A DNA stretch of 64,000 nucleotides. It comes from Catonella massiliensis. Lineage in GTDB: Bacteria; Bacillota; Clostridia; Lachnospirales; Lachnospiraceae. Location: the NCBI RefSeq assembly GCF_016651435.1, contig NZ_JAEPRJ010000001.1, forward strand, positions 186,001 through 250,000, read 5' to 3'. This document shows positions 9,401-17,035 of the stretch, one piece after another; positions within the stretch are counted from its first letter, which is position 1; each line of letters opens with the position of its first letter. The notes under the pieces are model-generated. The model was not told the DNA's origin. It was given only the letters and a program-made list of their open reading frames with translations, and ran no database searches. The position numbers and the translations under genes were made by a program.

Positions 9401-12249
9401 AGAAAAAGCTTACTCTTAAGAAAGAATGGATAAGCGAAGAAAAAGCTCCTGTTACAGTTATTGTTGCAGCGGGTGAGATTAATTTTGACATTCTACTTAG
9501 GAATGAAAACGGGTGGAAATATGATAAGCTTCTTCCTGTGTATGATGTAGAAGGAAATCCAATTCAGTATACAATTACAGAAAAGGAAATCCAGGGTTAT
9601 AAAGCTGACAATGCGGTTAAGACATTAACCTTTGTTACTCCTGCTGGAGATACTGCCAACCAGATAGTTACCTTCACCAATACCAAGATGATTGGAAAGG
9701 ATAAGAACTTTACAGTACATAAGACATGGGTAGGCGAGCCTACTTCAAAGGTTAGCTTTGGATTGTTTGACGGTACCAATAAAGTAGGCACACTTGAGCT
9801 TTCAGCTAAAGACGTAAAGGCTCCCGCTCAGACACAAGCTGTATGGGAAGGAACATTTAAGGGCGAATATCCTGAATATAAGCTTGTAGGCGATAAGGCT
9901 GAAAAAATACAGTATGAAGTTAAAGAGCTTGATTCGTCAGGAAATTCTGCGTCAGATGAAGTTAAATTAGAAGGACGTACATTTAAAGTAGTTGGTACTC
10001 CTGCTCAGGATACTCCTAATACCTACAACTTCACAAATACAGATATAACAAAGACTGATATTTCAGTAACCAAGACATGGTTTGGAAAAGTTCCTGAGAG
10101 TGGGCTTGTACACTTCGGACTTTTTAAGGTAACTGCAGAGGGACTCGTACAGGTCGGCAAAGAAAATTATGAGGTTGAGGATAGTAATAGTTCAAAGTGG
10201 AAGGTAACCTTTAAGAATGTTGCTTCTGTTGATGAAAATGGAAACAAAATAAATTATGTGATCAAGGAAGTTGACGGAGAAGCAAATGCTCTTAAGGGTG
10301 GCACCAATGTGAAATTAGGTGATACTAATTACAAAGTTTCCTATGATGACAAAGGCAATATTACCAACACAGAACTTATTGACTTAACTGTAAATAAGGA
10401 ATGGGGTAAAAATGTTCCTGATATTGCAAAACATTCAGTGAAAATCAGAATCACAGATGATTCTCGTTCTGATATGAATGGTAGGAGCTTTTTGCTAAAC
10501 GACGCTAATGGCTGGACAAAGAGTTTTAAGAATTTACCTCTTTACAATGCTGAGGGTAATGAGATTAACTATACAGTAGTTGAGACTGAAATAAACGGAG
10601 ACGAGGTTGAGCCTGGTCCAAGTGCCAAGAAGTATTATCATTCTGCATTTGAGATTACTGCGGAAGATGCCGAAAATATAACTAAGTCTCAGACCATCAC
10701 TATCAAGAATAGCATTGTAAATGCAAACAATGATAATCCTGATAATCGCACAATCAACGTTGTAAAAGGCTGGAGCGAGGGTGCTGAAAGAAAGCCTGTA
10801 ACAGTAAAACTTTATAAACTTGATGCTGCCAAGGGCGAGATTGTTCCTGTAGAAGATGGAGAGACTGAACTTAGAGAGGAGAATTTCTGGCAGACAGAGT
10901 TTACAGTTCCAAAGAACGATAAAGATGGAAATGAAATCATCTACTACGCTTTTGAAACATCAGTTGGGGATGTAAAGATTGACGAGAGTAAGCTAAGCCC
11001 TAATATGTACAATGAGGGCTACCAGATAGGTGAATATGAGGTTAGTATTGCTGAGTTAATAGGGGATGCAGAAGGTGAAGAATATGGTTTCTATATCCTT
11101 AATACAGCCGATAATAAAGAAGTTAAGCCGGAAGAAAAGGTAAACATCAATGTTACGAAGAAATGGCTCATACCTGATAACTCGGAATATGTAAAACCTG
11201 TTAGGGTGAGACTCTTTATAAAAGCAGGAGAATATCTGGTTCCTGTAAGCGATGCTACAGACCTGACATTAGATGCTAACAACAATTGGAACGGAAAATT
11301 TGCAGACCTTGACAAGTTTAATAATGACGGTGACCAGATTGAGTACTATGTAGCTGAGGTTGGAGTTGGTGATTATACAAAAGAAATCACCAGTCTGGAT
11401 CAAATAAGCGGTGAGAATGGGTACACGATTGGAAGATACAATGCGTACATTGATTGTAACGGAACAGACAATGTTGTAATCTCAAATGATTATACACTAA
11501 TTGATGTTACCGCAGTTAAGAACTGGGTTGGAGCTACACCTAGACAGACTGTTGAGTTTACATTATATACCAAACAGGGTGAAAACCTTGTACCAACAGG
11601 CAAAACCGTTACATTAAATGGGACGGATGAAAACACAGTTGCAACATTTGCAGAACTTCCAAGACTTGATAATGATGGTAAACAGATTGTATATTATGTT
11701 TACGAAACAAAGATTGGTGAAACTCCTATCACATTTAATCTTACACCTGTAGAAACCATGAACTATTCTTTAGGTATAAATGGTGGAGTATATGCAGTTA
11801 CAGTTAGCGATAACGGTACAGTTGGCGACAAAGTAGTTATAATAAGCAACTCATTTACAGGAACACCTGTAATACCTAGTGGTAATATACCGTTAGTACC
11901 TGTAGTTACACCAATACCAACGCCTACACCAACACCTGCGCCAAATCCTGATTCACCTGTAGTAGATATCCCTAATGTTCCTTCACCTCAGGGACCTGCT
12001 ACACCGGTTAATGATGGTGATGAAGACAATGGGGTAACAGAAATCGACGAAGATGATGTACCACAGGGTGATGGCAAGGAAGTAAAGAAAGATAATAAAG
12101 CTAACAAAGACACAGTTGAAATTACTGATAATAAGGCTCCAAAGGGATCTGCCAACCTTCCTAAGACAGGTGGAGAAGCAGGAAACTTCCTTCCTATTAT
12201 CGGTTTGGGACTTATCGGACTCGGCCTTGTTATAAGGAGAAGAAGATAA
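6421..12249 (+). CDS. Giant LPXTG surface protein with VWA domain and about 12 Cna-B repeats
   Basis: A 1942-residue cell-wall protein, probably an adhesin. Residues 1-36 form a signal peptide (basic RSERKRRR, hydrophobic core, cut near VKA-DES). A von Willebrand A domain spans about 90-375 with the metal-site motif DTSGSM at 99-104. From about 480 to 1800 I count twelve repeats of the Cna-B type, each opening with a strand like VTKxW, with a YTVxE core and ending in FTNT or ISN; such domains usually form internal isopeptide bonds. A PTPTPTPAP linker and an acidic stretch lead to the sorting signal LPKTG at 1913-1917, a membrane helix and RRRR. Sortase would anchor it to peptidoglycan; no sortase gene is in the window. 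AGAGGT precedes the ATG. Confidence 0.93.
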   Translation: MRSERKRRRTFLARFMVLFMIINLLSGVNPGVVKADESPAKNYKNYGSVQGTADNEGISINKEVLAENGDGTFDVKLTVTGAEKITKKNKKTDIVLVVDTSGSMREPKAGNYYTDKRISNAKEAATSFVNAMIKESGKGDIKIGLVSFASGAEKKSNLTNNKDSLNRAIQTLTANGGTYTQAGLNLANEILRGGDAEEKIIVLISDGKPTFADGTHPNFGERGNNGYSRIYSNIPVKGYEIWHGETSGRDGKWIGKGYYNGSKYGNYIVKLVTGKFGDGTESHHGQGAKSWPYNLMGEYFRKATISAANVIKNDKVKIYSVGIGLEDNVEDGAETKNGKKLGRDVLKGIADSGSYLDAGAQAEGLNKILESLAVDIHHNIVVNGTITDPMSKYVEYVAGSAKVTSRENTDIEVPSEGNNNTLKVSNINLDKGEKLEVTYKVKLKDNWKDGEFHPSNGETTLVPSSKGTSIKFNVPEVKADAAKTLVTIKKQWVGDKVPASVNAVKFNIKADDTVLDKQIEVKKDDSWTKVINDLPKYKAGSEIKYTVEEVAGKDYAKVGDIVSTSDKDGNLTFTATNRNTETINFTVKKDWANTPDELKIDVAVKLYANGKSKEISFFNNNEATFNNLPKYDEAGNEIKYTVKEALDNGKEEENGQITFGEYNYKVWYAYTENGATITNTSTNASTVKFAIDVIKNWVGGSSTQELNFVFKNEKDGKEYTLTMTAAGQASQDRWYDSIELPKYNDDNTLAAYTVSEKNVKGYTTDVNKFTGITANSEAVEFTNTRNTKNIAVTKQWKDTPESLKKDVVVVLTENGKVSNRKDAIKKIKNDTEHKVVYTNLPETDTEGNKIDYSVNENSVETGFEANVTKDNEGNIVVTNTYKKLKEDTISVTLKKVWIGGVGNNATFKFINKKTKDAQTVVLSAATEGLKEIVDPNGHVTWTYEVKGLRKYDDDANLIDYIVEEVTNKAYTLKGDNSIEVKAGDTATFTNVRVEKKLTLKKEWISEEKAPVTVIVAAGEINFDILLRNENGWKYDKLLPVYDVEGNPIQYTITEKEIQGYKADNAVKTLTFVTPAGDTANQIVTFTNTKMIGKDKNFTVHKTWVGEPTSKVSFGLFDGTNKVGTLELSAKDVKAPAQTQAVWEGTFKGEYPEYKLVGDKAEKIQYEVKELDSSGNSASDEVKLEGRTFKVVGTPAQDTPNTYNFTNTDITKTDISVTKTWFGKVPESGLVHFGLFKVTAEGLVQVGKENYEVEDSNSSKWKVTFKNVASVDENGNKINYVIKEVDGEANALKGGTNVKLGDTNYKVSYDDKGNITNTELIDLTVNKEWGKNVPDIAKHSVKIRITDDSRSDMNGRSFLLNDANGWTKSFKNLPLYNAEGNEINYTVVETEINGDEVEPGPSAKKYYHSAFEITAEDAENITKSQTITIKNSIVNANNDNPDNRTINVVKGWSEGAERKPVTVKLYKLDAAKGEIVPVEDGETELREENFWQTEFTVPKNDKDGNEIIYYAFETSVGDVKIDESKLSPNMYNEGYQIGEYEVSIAELIGDAEGEEYGFYILNTADNKEVKPEEKVNINVTKKWLIPDNSEYVKPVRVRLFIKAGEYLVPVSDATDLTLDANNNWNGKFADLDKFNNDGDQIEYYVAEVGVGDYTKEITSLDQISGENGYTIGRYNAYIDCNGTDNVVISNDYTLIDVTAVKNWVGATPRQTVEFTLYTKQGENLVPTGKTVTLNGTDENTVATFAELPRLDNDGKQIVYYVYETKIGETPITFNLTPVETMNYSLGINGGVYAVTVSDNGTVGDKVVIISNSFTGTPVIPSGNIPLVPVVTPIPTPTPTPAPNPDSPVVDIPNVPSPQGPATPVNDGDEDNGVTEIDEDDVPQGDGKEVKKDNKANKDTVEITDNKAPKGSANLPKTGGEAGNFLPIIGLGLIGLGLVIRRRR

Positions 12250-12284
12250 CCAATAACACAAATGAATAGCAGCAATGCATTCAG

Positions 12285-12317
12285 CCCCCTCCCTGTGGGA
12301 GGGGGTTCTCTCTCTTT
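12285..12317 (+). terminator. Rho-independent terminator
   Basis: CCCCCTCCC pairs with GGGAGGGGG around a three-base loop, followed by a pyrimidine-rich TTCTCTCTCTTT tail. It ends the surface-protein gene. Confidence 0.85.
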
Positions 12318-12434
12318 GCAGAGTAAAGCAATATGTAAAAGGTTTGGCAAGGCAGTAGAAAAATTTGAGATTCTGTGTTAAACTAAGTACCTAGTGTCGT
12401 GATTACAGCTGGGAATGATTGAGAGGTTTTATAC

Positions 12435-12463
12435 TTGGATAAGAAAGATGTTCAAGGTATAGT
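12435..12463 (+). promoter_or_regulatory. Promoter of the gdpP-rplI-dnaB operon
   Basis: TTGGAT (12435-12440) and TATAGT (12458-12463) are 17 bp apart, about 55 bp before the gdpP start. Confidence 0.55.
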
Positions 12464-12517
12464 TTTTTGGCTAAGTCCGTGACCTTCTAGGATTTTGCCG
12501 TTAGAAAGGATAATGTT

Positions 12518-14572
12518 GTGAAAAATGATAAACAAGGGAAGACAGGCATTTCAGGAAGATTAAAGCTTTACTTTGCCTGGCCTTTAGTGCTATGTACCAT
12601 TCTCATAGCGATGAATGCAGCAATCTACATCATAGATGCAGATGTGGCAATACTTGTAACTCTTTTTATCTTCGTATATGCACTGTTAGCTATAGCCATA
12701 TACATATTTGGCAAGGTTGGCTTTAAGGCAGAGCTTACCCGCTATGCCTTAGAAGTAGCTGATACAGAGGCGGCTATGCTTAATGAGCTTGAGGTGCCTT
12801 ATGCGATTGTGGATGAAAAAGGGAATATTTATTGGTTCAATGATGCCTTTTATGACATTTCAAACTCAGAAAATGTGGATAAGAAGTCGCTCCTTGCTAT
12901 CTTTCCGGAACTTGAGAACACGCTAAGCTCTATGGAAGACGAGGATGCAGAAGAAGTAGTAAAGAAGGATGACAAGGAGTACAGAGTCGTATTTAGAAGG
13001 TGTGCAGACGAAGCTATTAAGGCAAAGCAGGGGAGCTTTCAAGATGGAAGCATATCAGCCTTCTTCTATGATATCACAGAGATAAATGCACTTTTAAGGG
13101 AAAACTATGACAACAGGATGATAATGGGGCTTCTCTACATAGATAATTATGAAGAAGCACTTGAGAGCATTGATGAGGTTAAGCGTTCCCTCCTTTCTGC
13201 CCTTGTAGAAAGAAAGATAACCAAGTTTATGCAGAGCATAGATGCGGTTACAAGAAAGCTTGAAAAGGATAAGTACATTGTTATATTTAAGAATAAATAT
13301 CTGGATCAGCTAAAACAGGATAGATTTTCGATTTTAGATGAGGTAAAAGGAGTAAATATAGGAAATGACATGGCTGTAACTATCTCCTTTGGTATAGGTA
13401 TATCTATGGAGTCCTATACTCAGTCCTATGACTTTGCAAGGGCGGCCATAGATATGGCACTTGGACGAGGAGGAGATCAGGTAGTACTTAAGGAAAAGAA
13501 CAATATAAGCTACTTTGGAGGCAAAAGCCAGCGTACAGGAACCAATACCAGAGTAAAGGCTCGTGTTAAGGCACATGCACTTAGCGAACTTATAGAGGCT
13601 AAGGATAACGTGCTCATTATGGGACATAAAAACAGCGATACTGACGCCATTGGAGCTGCAATCGGAGTTTACCGTATCTGTAGAACATTTAATAAGACAG
13701 CACATATTGTTATTAATGATATTTCTTCTTCTATTGCCCCTACAATAGAGAGGATGAAGGCTACCTCTGAAAACGGATCAGAGCTTTTTGTGACAGGTGA
13801 GAAGGCTCTTACTATGGTAGATAAGGATACCATGCTTGTGGTAGTAGATGTAAACAACAGTGAATTTGTGGAGTGTGAGGAGCTGCTTAATAAGGTAAGC
13901 ACTATAGTCCTCCTTGACCACCACAGACAGGGGCCTACAACAATCAAGAATACTGTACTTTCTTACATAGAGGAGTATGCTTCCTCTTCCTGTGAGTTGG
14001 TCGCAGAGATACTTCAGTATATAGATCTGGATGTGAAGATGACATCTACAGAGGCGGCTGCAATGTACTCAGGTATAATGATTGATACCAATAACTTCCT
14101 TGTAAAAACGGGTGCAAGAACCTTTGAAGCTGCGGCCTTCCTTAGGCGAAATGGAGCTGAGGTTACAAGGATAAGAAAAGAATTCAGGACAGAGATGGAT
14201 GAATTCAAATTAAAGGCAAAGATAGCAAGTATGGCTGAGATATACCGCGGTGCATTTGCCTTTGCAACCTATACAGAGGGCGATAACAAGGACAAGAATA
14301 GAGTTATACTTGGAGCTAAGGTAGCCAACGAACTTATGAATATATCTAATGTAAAGGCTTCCTTTGTATTTACCTCCTGTGACAACGAGGTATACATTTC
14401 TGCCCGTTCGATAGATGAAGTGAATGTGCAGCTACTTATGGAAAAGATAGGCGGAGGAGGCCATTTATCTGTTGCAGGCGCTCAGCCTAAGGGAGTTACC
14501 ATAGAAGAGGCAGAAACTATGGTAAAAGAACTGCTTGATAGCTGCATAGAATCAGGAGAAATATCGGTTTAG
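12518..14572 (+). CDS. gdpP: Cyclic-di-AMP phosphodiesterase GdpP
   Basis: A 684-residue membrane-bound DHH-family enzyme that hydrolyses c-di-AMP to pApA and so controls wall and potassium homeostasis. Two hydrophobic helices occupy about residues 17-67, followed by a PAS-like domain (about 90-170), a degenerate GGDEF domain (about 190-325) and the DHH/DHHA1 module. The metal-binding motifs are visible: GHKNSDTDAIG near 369-379, DHH at 467-469 and the DHHA1 GGGGH near the end. The start is a GTG with AAAGGA upstream. The order gdpP-rplI-dnaB is conserved in Firmicutes, which supports the call. Confidence 0.95.
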   Translation: MKNDKQGKTGISGRLKLYFAWPLVLCTILIAMNAAIYIIDADVAILVTLFIFVYALLAIAIYIFGKVGFKAELTRYALEVADTEAAMLNELEVPYAIVDEKGNIYWFNDAFYDISNSENVDKKSLLAIFPELENTLSSMEDEDAEEVVKKDDKEYRVVFRRCADEAIKAKQGSFQDGSISAFFYDITEINALLRENYDNRMIMGLLYIDNYEEALESIDEVKRSLLSALVERKITKFMQSIDAVTRKLEKDKYIVIFKNKYLDQLKQDRFSILDEVKGVNIGNDMAVTISFGIGISMESYTQSYDFARAAIDMALGRGGDQVVLKEKNNISYFGGKSQRTGTNTRVKARVKAHALSELIEAKDNVLIMGHKNSDTDAIGAAIGVYRICRTFNKTAHIVINDISSSIAPTIERMKATSENGSELFVTGEKALTMVDKDTMLVVVDVNNSEFVECEELLNKVSTIVLLDHHRQGPTTIKNTVLSYIEEYASSSCELVAEILQYIDLDVKMTSTEAAAMYSGIMIDTNNFLVKTGARTFEAAAFLRRNGAEVTRIRKEFRTEMDEFKLKAKIASMAEIYRGAFAFATYTEGDNKDKNRVILGAKVANELMNISNVKASFVFTSCDNEVYISARSIDEVNVQLLMEKIGGGGHLSVAGAQPKGVTIEEAETMVKELLDSCIESGEISV

Positions 14573-14588
14573 ATAAAAGGAGGATGTT

Positions 14589-15035
14589 ATGAAGATTATT
14601 TTGTTACAGGACGTGAAAAACCTCGGTAAGAAGGGAGACCTTGTAGAGGCAAATGACGGTTATGCCAGAAACTTTATCATCCCAAAGAAGCTTGGAGTAG
14701 AGGCAAGTCCGAAGAACTTAAATGACCTCAGACAGCAGAAGTTAAACGAGGAGAAGAAACAGGCTGAAATCCTTGCGGAGGCTGAGAGCATGGCAGCTGC
14801 ACTTAAGGGCAAGGTGGTTAATCTTTCCATAAGAGTAGGTAAGGAAGGAAAGGTATTTGGCCAGATATCCACTAAGGAAATTGCGGATGAGACCAAGAAG
14901 CAGCTTGGCATCGAGATAGACAAGAAGAAGATAATAAGTGATGCAATAAAAGCAGCAGGCAATTATAAAATACAGGTAAAGCTCCACCCTAAGGTAGTTG
15001 GAGAGCTTAGTGTAGAGGTAAAAGAAGAGGTATAA
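14589..15035 (+). CDS. rplI: 50S ribosomal protein L9
   Basis: 148 residues, the standard length. The N-terminal rRNA-binding domain has the L9 signature (MKIILLQDVKNLGKKGDLVE, then GYARNFIIPKKLG), then a long connecting helix and the C-terminal domain with VGKEGKVFGQISTKEIA. It binds 23S rRNA at the base of the L1 stalk. An AGGAGG site precedes the ATG. It lies between gdpP and dnaB, with a one-base gap to dnaB. Confidence 0.98.
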   Translation: MKIILLQDVKNLGKKGDLVEANDGYARNFIIPKKLGVEASPKNLNDLRQQKLNEEKKQAEILAEAESMAAALKGKVVNLSIRVGKEGKVFGQISTKEIADETKKQLGIEIDKKKIISDAIKAAGNYKIQVKLHPKVVGELSVEVKEEV

Positions 15036-15036
15036 G

Positions 15037-16380
15037 ATGGCAGAAGAGGAGCTGATTAAGAAAACCCCGCCTCACAGCAAATCAGCAGAGCAATCTGTAA
15101 TAGGCTCCATGCTTTTGGACCCGGAGACTGTGATTACTGTATCAGAAATGCTTGAAGCGGACGATTTTTTTGATAAAAGATACGGCCTTATATTTTCTGC
15201 AATTATCTCCCTGGAAAAAGAAGGAAAGCCTATAGATATAGTCACAATAGAGAATAAAATAAGAGAAATGGAACATCCGCTTGGGGCTATAGAGATAGAT
15301 GTCTTAAGAGAGCTATTGCTGGCTGTTCCTACCTCTGTAAATGTGGCTCATTATGCAGAAATAGTATACAAGAATTCGTTGCTTAGAAAGCTTATCAAGG
15401 TGACTGAGGAGATTTCCCTTAACTGTTATGCAGGAGAGTCTACCTTGGAGGATGTTTTACAGCTTACAGAGAAGAAGGTGTTTGACCTGCTTCAAAAGCG
15501 CCATGTATCTGATTCTACCGACATAAAGCAGGTAATTATCTCAGTTGTTGAGAGTATAGCCGCTGCCTCAAAAAGTGGAGGCACAGTTACAGGCATACCT
15601 ACAGGATTCCACGACCTGGACTACAAGATGGCGGGACTTCAGAACTCAGACCTGATTCTGATAGCGGCAAGACCGTCTATGGGTAAGACAGCCTTTGCCC
15701 TCAATATAGCTGAATATGTGACTGTTAAGAAAAATGTGACTACAGCCATATTTTCTCTCGAAATGTCAAAGGAGCAGCTTGCCAAGCGTATTCTTGCCAT
15801 GAATTCAAGGGTGGATTCACAAAAGCTTAGAACCGGAGACCTTTCGGATCAGGAGTGGGGAGACATCGTAGACAGTGCAAGAATCATAGGAGGGACAAAT
15901 CTTGTTATTGACGATACTCCTGGTATTTCTGTAACTGAGCTTAGAAGTAAATGCAGGAAGCTAAAGCTTGAGAAGAACCTAGGGCTTGTGATGATAGACT
16001 ACATTCAGCTTATGACTGCGGGAAGCAAACATTCTGAGTCCAGACAGCAGGAGATATCAGAAATATCCCGTTCCTTAAAGGCTCTTGCAAGGGAGATAAA
16101 TGCTCCTATTATAGCACTTTCCCAGCTTTCAAGAAAGGTTGAGAGCAGGGATGACAAAAGGCCTATGCTTTCTGACCTTCGTGAGTCCGGGGCGATAGAG
16201 CAGGATGCCGATGTGGTTATGTTCATATATAGGGATGAATACTACAATAAGGATACGGAGACACCGGGAGTAACCGAGATTATCATCGGTAAGCAGAGAA
16301 ATGGTCCTATTGGAACCGTTAAGCTTGGATGGAAGAGCGAGCTTACAAAATTTGTTAACATTGAAAGAGAAAAACACTGA
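15037..16380 (+). CDS. dnaB: Replicative DNA helicase
   Basis: 447 residues, a hexameric 5'-3' helicase of the replisome. The N-terminal domain begins with PPHSKSAEQSVIGSMLLDP, and the RecA-like domain carries Walker A ARPSMGKT at about 212-219, Walker B VMIDYIQLM, the KALAREINAPIIALSQLSR motif and the C-terminal DLRESGAIEQDAD. All motifs look intact and there is no intein. Start one base after the rplI stop, with AAGAGG overlapping the rplI end, indicating translational coupling. Confidence 0.98.
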   Translation: MAEEELIKKTPPHSKSAEQSVIGSMLLDPETVITVSEMLEADDFFDKRYGLIFSAIISLEKEGKPIDIVTIENKIREMEHPLGAIEIDVLRELLLAVPTSVNVAHYAEIVYKNSLLRKLIKVTEEISLNCYAGESTLEDVLQLTEKKVFDLLQKRHVSDSTDIKQVIISVVESIAAASKSGGTVTGIPTGFHDLDYKMAGLQNSDLILIAARPSMGKTAFALNIAEYVTVKKNVTTAIFSLEMSKEQLAKRILAMNSRVDSQKLRTGDLSDQEWGDIVDSARIIGGTNLVIDDTPGISVTELRSKCRKLKLEKNLGLVMIDYIQLMTAGSKHSESRQQEISEISRSLKALAREINAPIIALSQLSRKVESRDDKRPMLSDLRESGAIEQDADVVMFIYRDEYYNKDTETPGVTEIIIGKQRNGPIGTVKLGWKSELTKFVNIEREKH

Positions 16381-16395
16381 CAGGTTGACAGAGTA

Positions 16396-16599
16396 ATGTT
16401 TGATGCGAGCAGGCTAACGCTTGAAACAGACGAGAAGACAAAAGTAATAAATGAATTGATTAAAATATATAAAGATTTAGGTGAAAACAACATAAATCCT
16501 GAGGAAAAACTGAAAGATTTCGTAGGACATACACATATTCAGATGCTTGTGGGATTTTGTTTAGGCATTATTGTAACTTTAATATATTTTTGTTTGTAA
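16396..16599 (+). CDS. Small membrane protein of unknown function
   Basis: A 67-residue protein with a soluble, charged N-terminus (about 44 residues) and one C-terminal hydrophobic helix (MLVGFCLGIIVTLIYFCL). It follows dnaB by 15 bp on the same strand, so is probably co-transcribed, but the ribosome binding site (ACAGAG) is weak. I do not recognise a family. A real tail-anchored protein is plausible; a chance ORF cannot be excluded. Confidence 0.5.
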   Translation: MFDASRLTLETDEKTKVINELIKIYKDLGENNINPEEKLKDFVGHTHIQMLVGFCLGIIVTLIYFCL

Positions 16600-16667
16600 T
16601 TTCAGATAATTCATGTTAAAATCAAGTTGATAAAAATTATTTCAGTTTAAATGATTTTTGGATTTGA

Positions 16668-16676
16668 TGGTATAGT
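16668..16676 (+). promoter_or_regulatory. Extended -10 promoter element before the HPr-like gene
   Basis: TGGTATAGT fits an extended -10 (TGnTATAAT). The expected -35 position is weak (TAAATG), which is usual for this class. Confidence 0.35.
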
Positions 16677-16702
16677 GTATAAGGATTTGTGAGGAGAGTA
16701 AA

Positions 16703-16951
16703 ATGCGTACAAAAGAACTGACTATTTCAAAAGATTTTTCTATGTTGCCTGATGCAGTTGCAGAGCTAGTTCAGACAGCCTGTAAGTTTGAAAGCAGTAG
16801 CTATGCTATTGCAGATGAAAAGAGAATCAATCTTAAGAGCATAATGGGTGTTATGTCTCTCGTAGCTATAAAGAGTAAAGAGCTGGTCATTGAGATTGAC
16901 GGAGCGGATGAGGATGATGCCATTGCCTGTCTCGCAGGCTTTTGGAGCTAA
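16703..16951 (+). CDS. HPr-like protein lacking the phosphorylatable histidine
   Basis: 82 residues, the size of PTS phosphocarrier HPr. It keeps the HPr core: LVQTACKF, the regulatory serine segment INLKSIMGVMSL (Ser-46 equivalent) and GADEDDAIACL. The active-site region that should read GIHARPA reads MLPDAVA; by alignment from LVQTA the His-15 position is Leu and Arg-17 is Asp. It therefore cannot be a normal phosphoryl carrier. A role through the serine site, as in Bacillus Crh, is an inference. It has its own GAGGAG site and a terminator right after, so is monocistronic. Confidence 0.85.
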   Translation: MRTKELTISKDFSMLPDAVAELVQTACKFESSSYAIADEKRINLKSIMGVMSLVAIKSKELVIEIDGADEDDAIACLAGFWS

Positions 16952-16990
16952 TCAATATCTAATTGAAATTTTTGCAAATATAGGAAAGTT

Positions 16991-17017
16991 ATGCCTGCTT
17001 ATAGCAGGCATTTTTTT
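16991..17017 (+). terminator. Rho-independent terminator
   Basis: ATGCCTGCT pairs with AGCAGGCAT around a TAT loop, followed by six more Ts. It lies between the HPr-like gene and the ribosome binding site of addB. Confidence 0.9.
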
Positions 17018-17035
17018 AACTAAGGTGGAGGGTGT

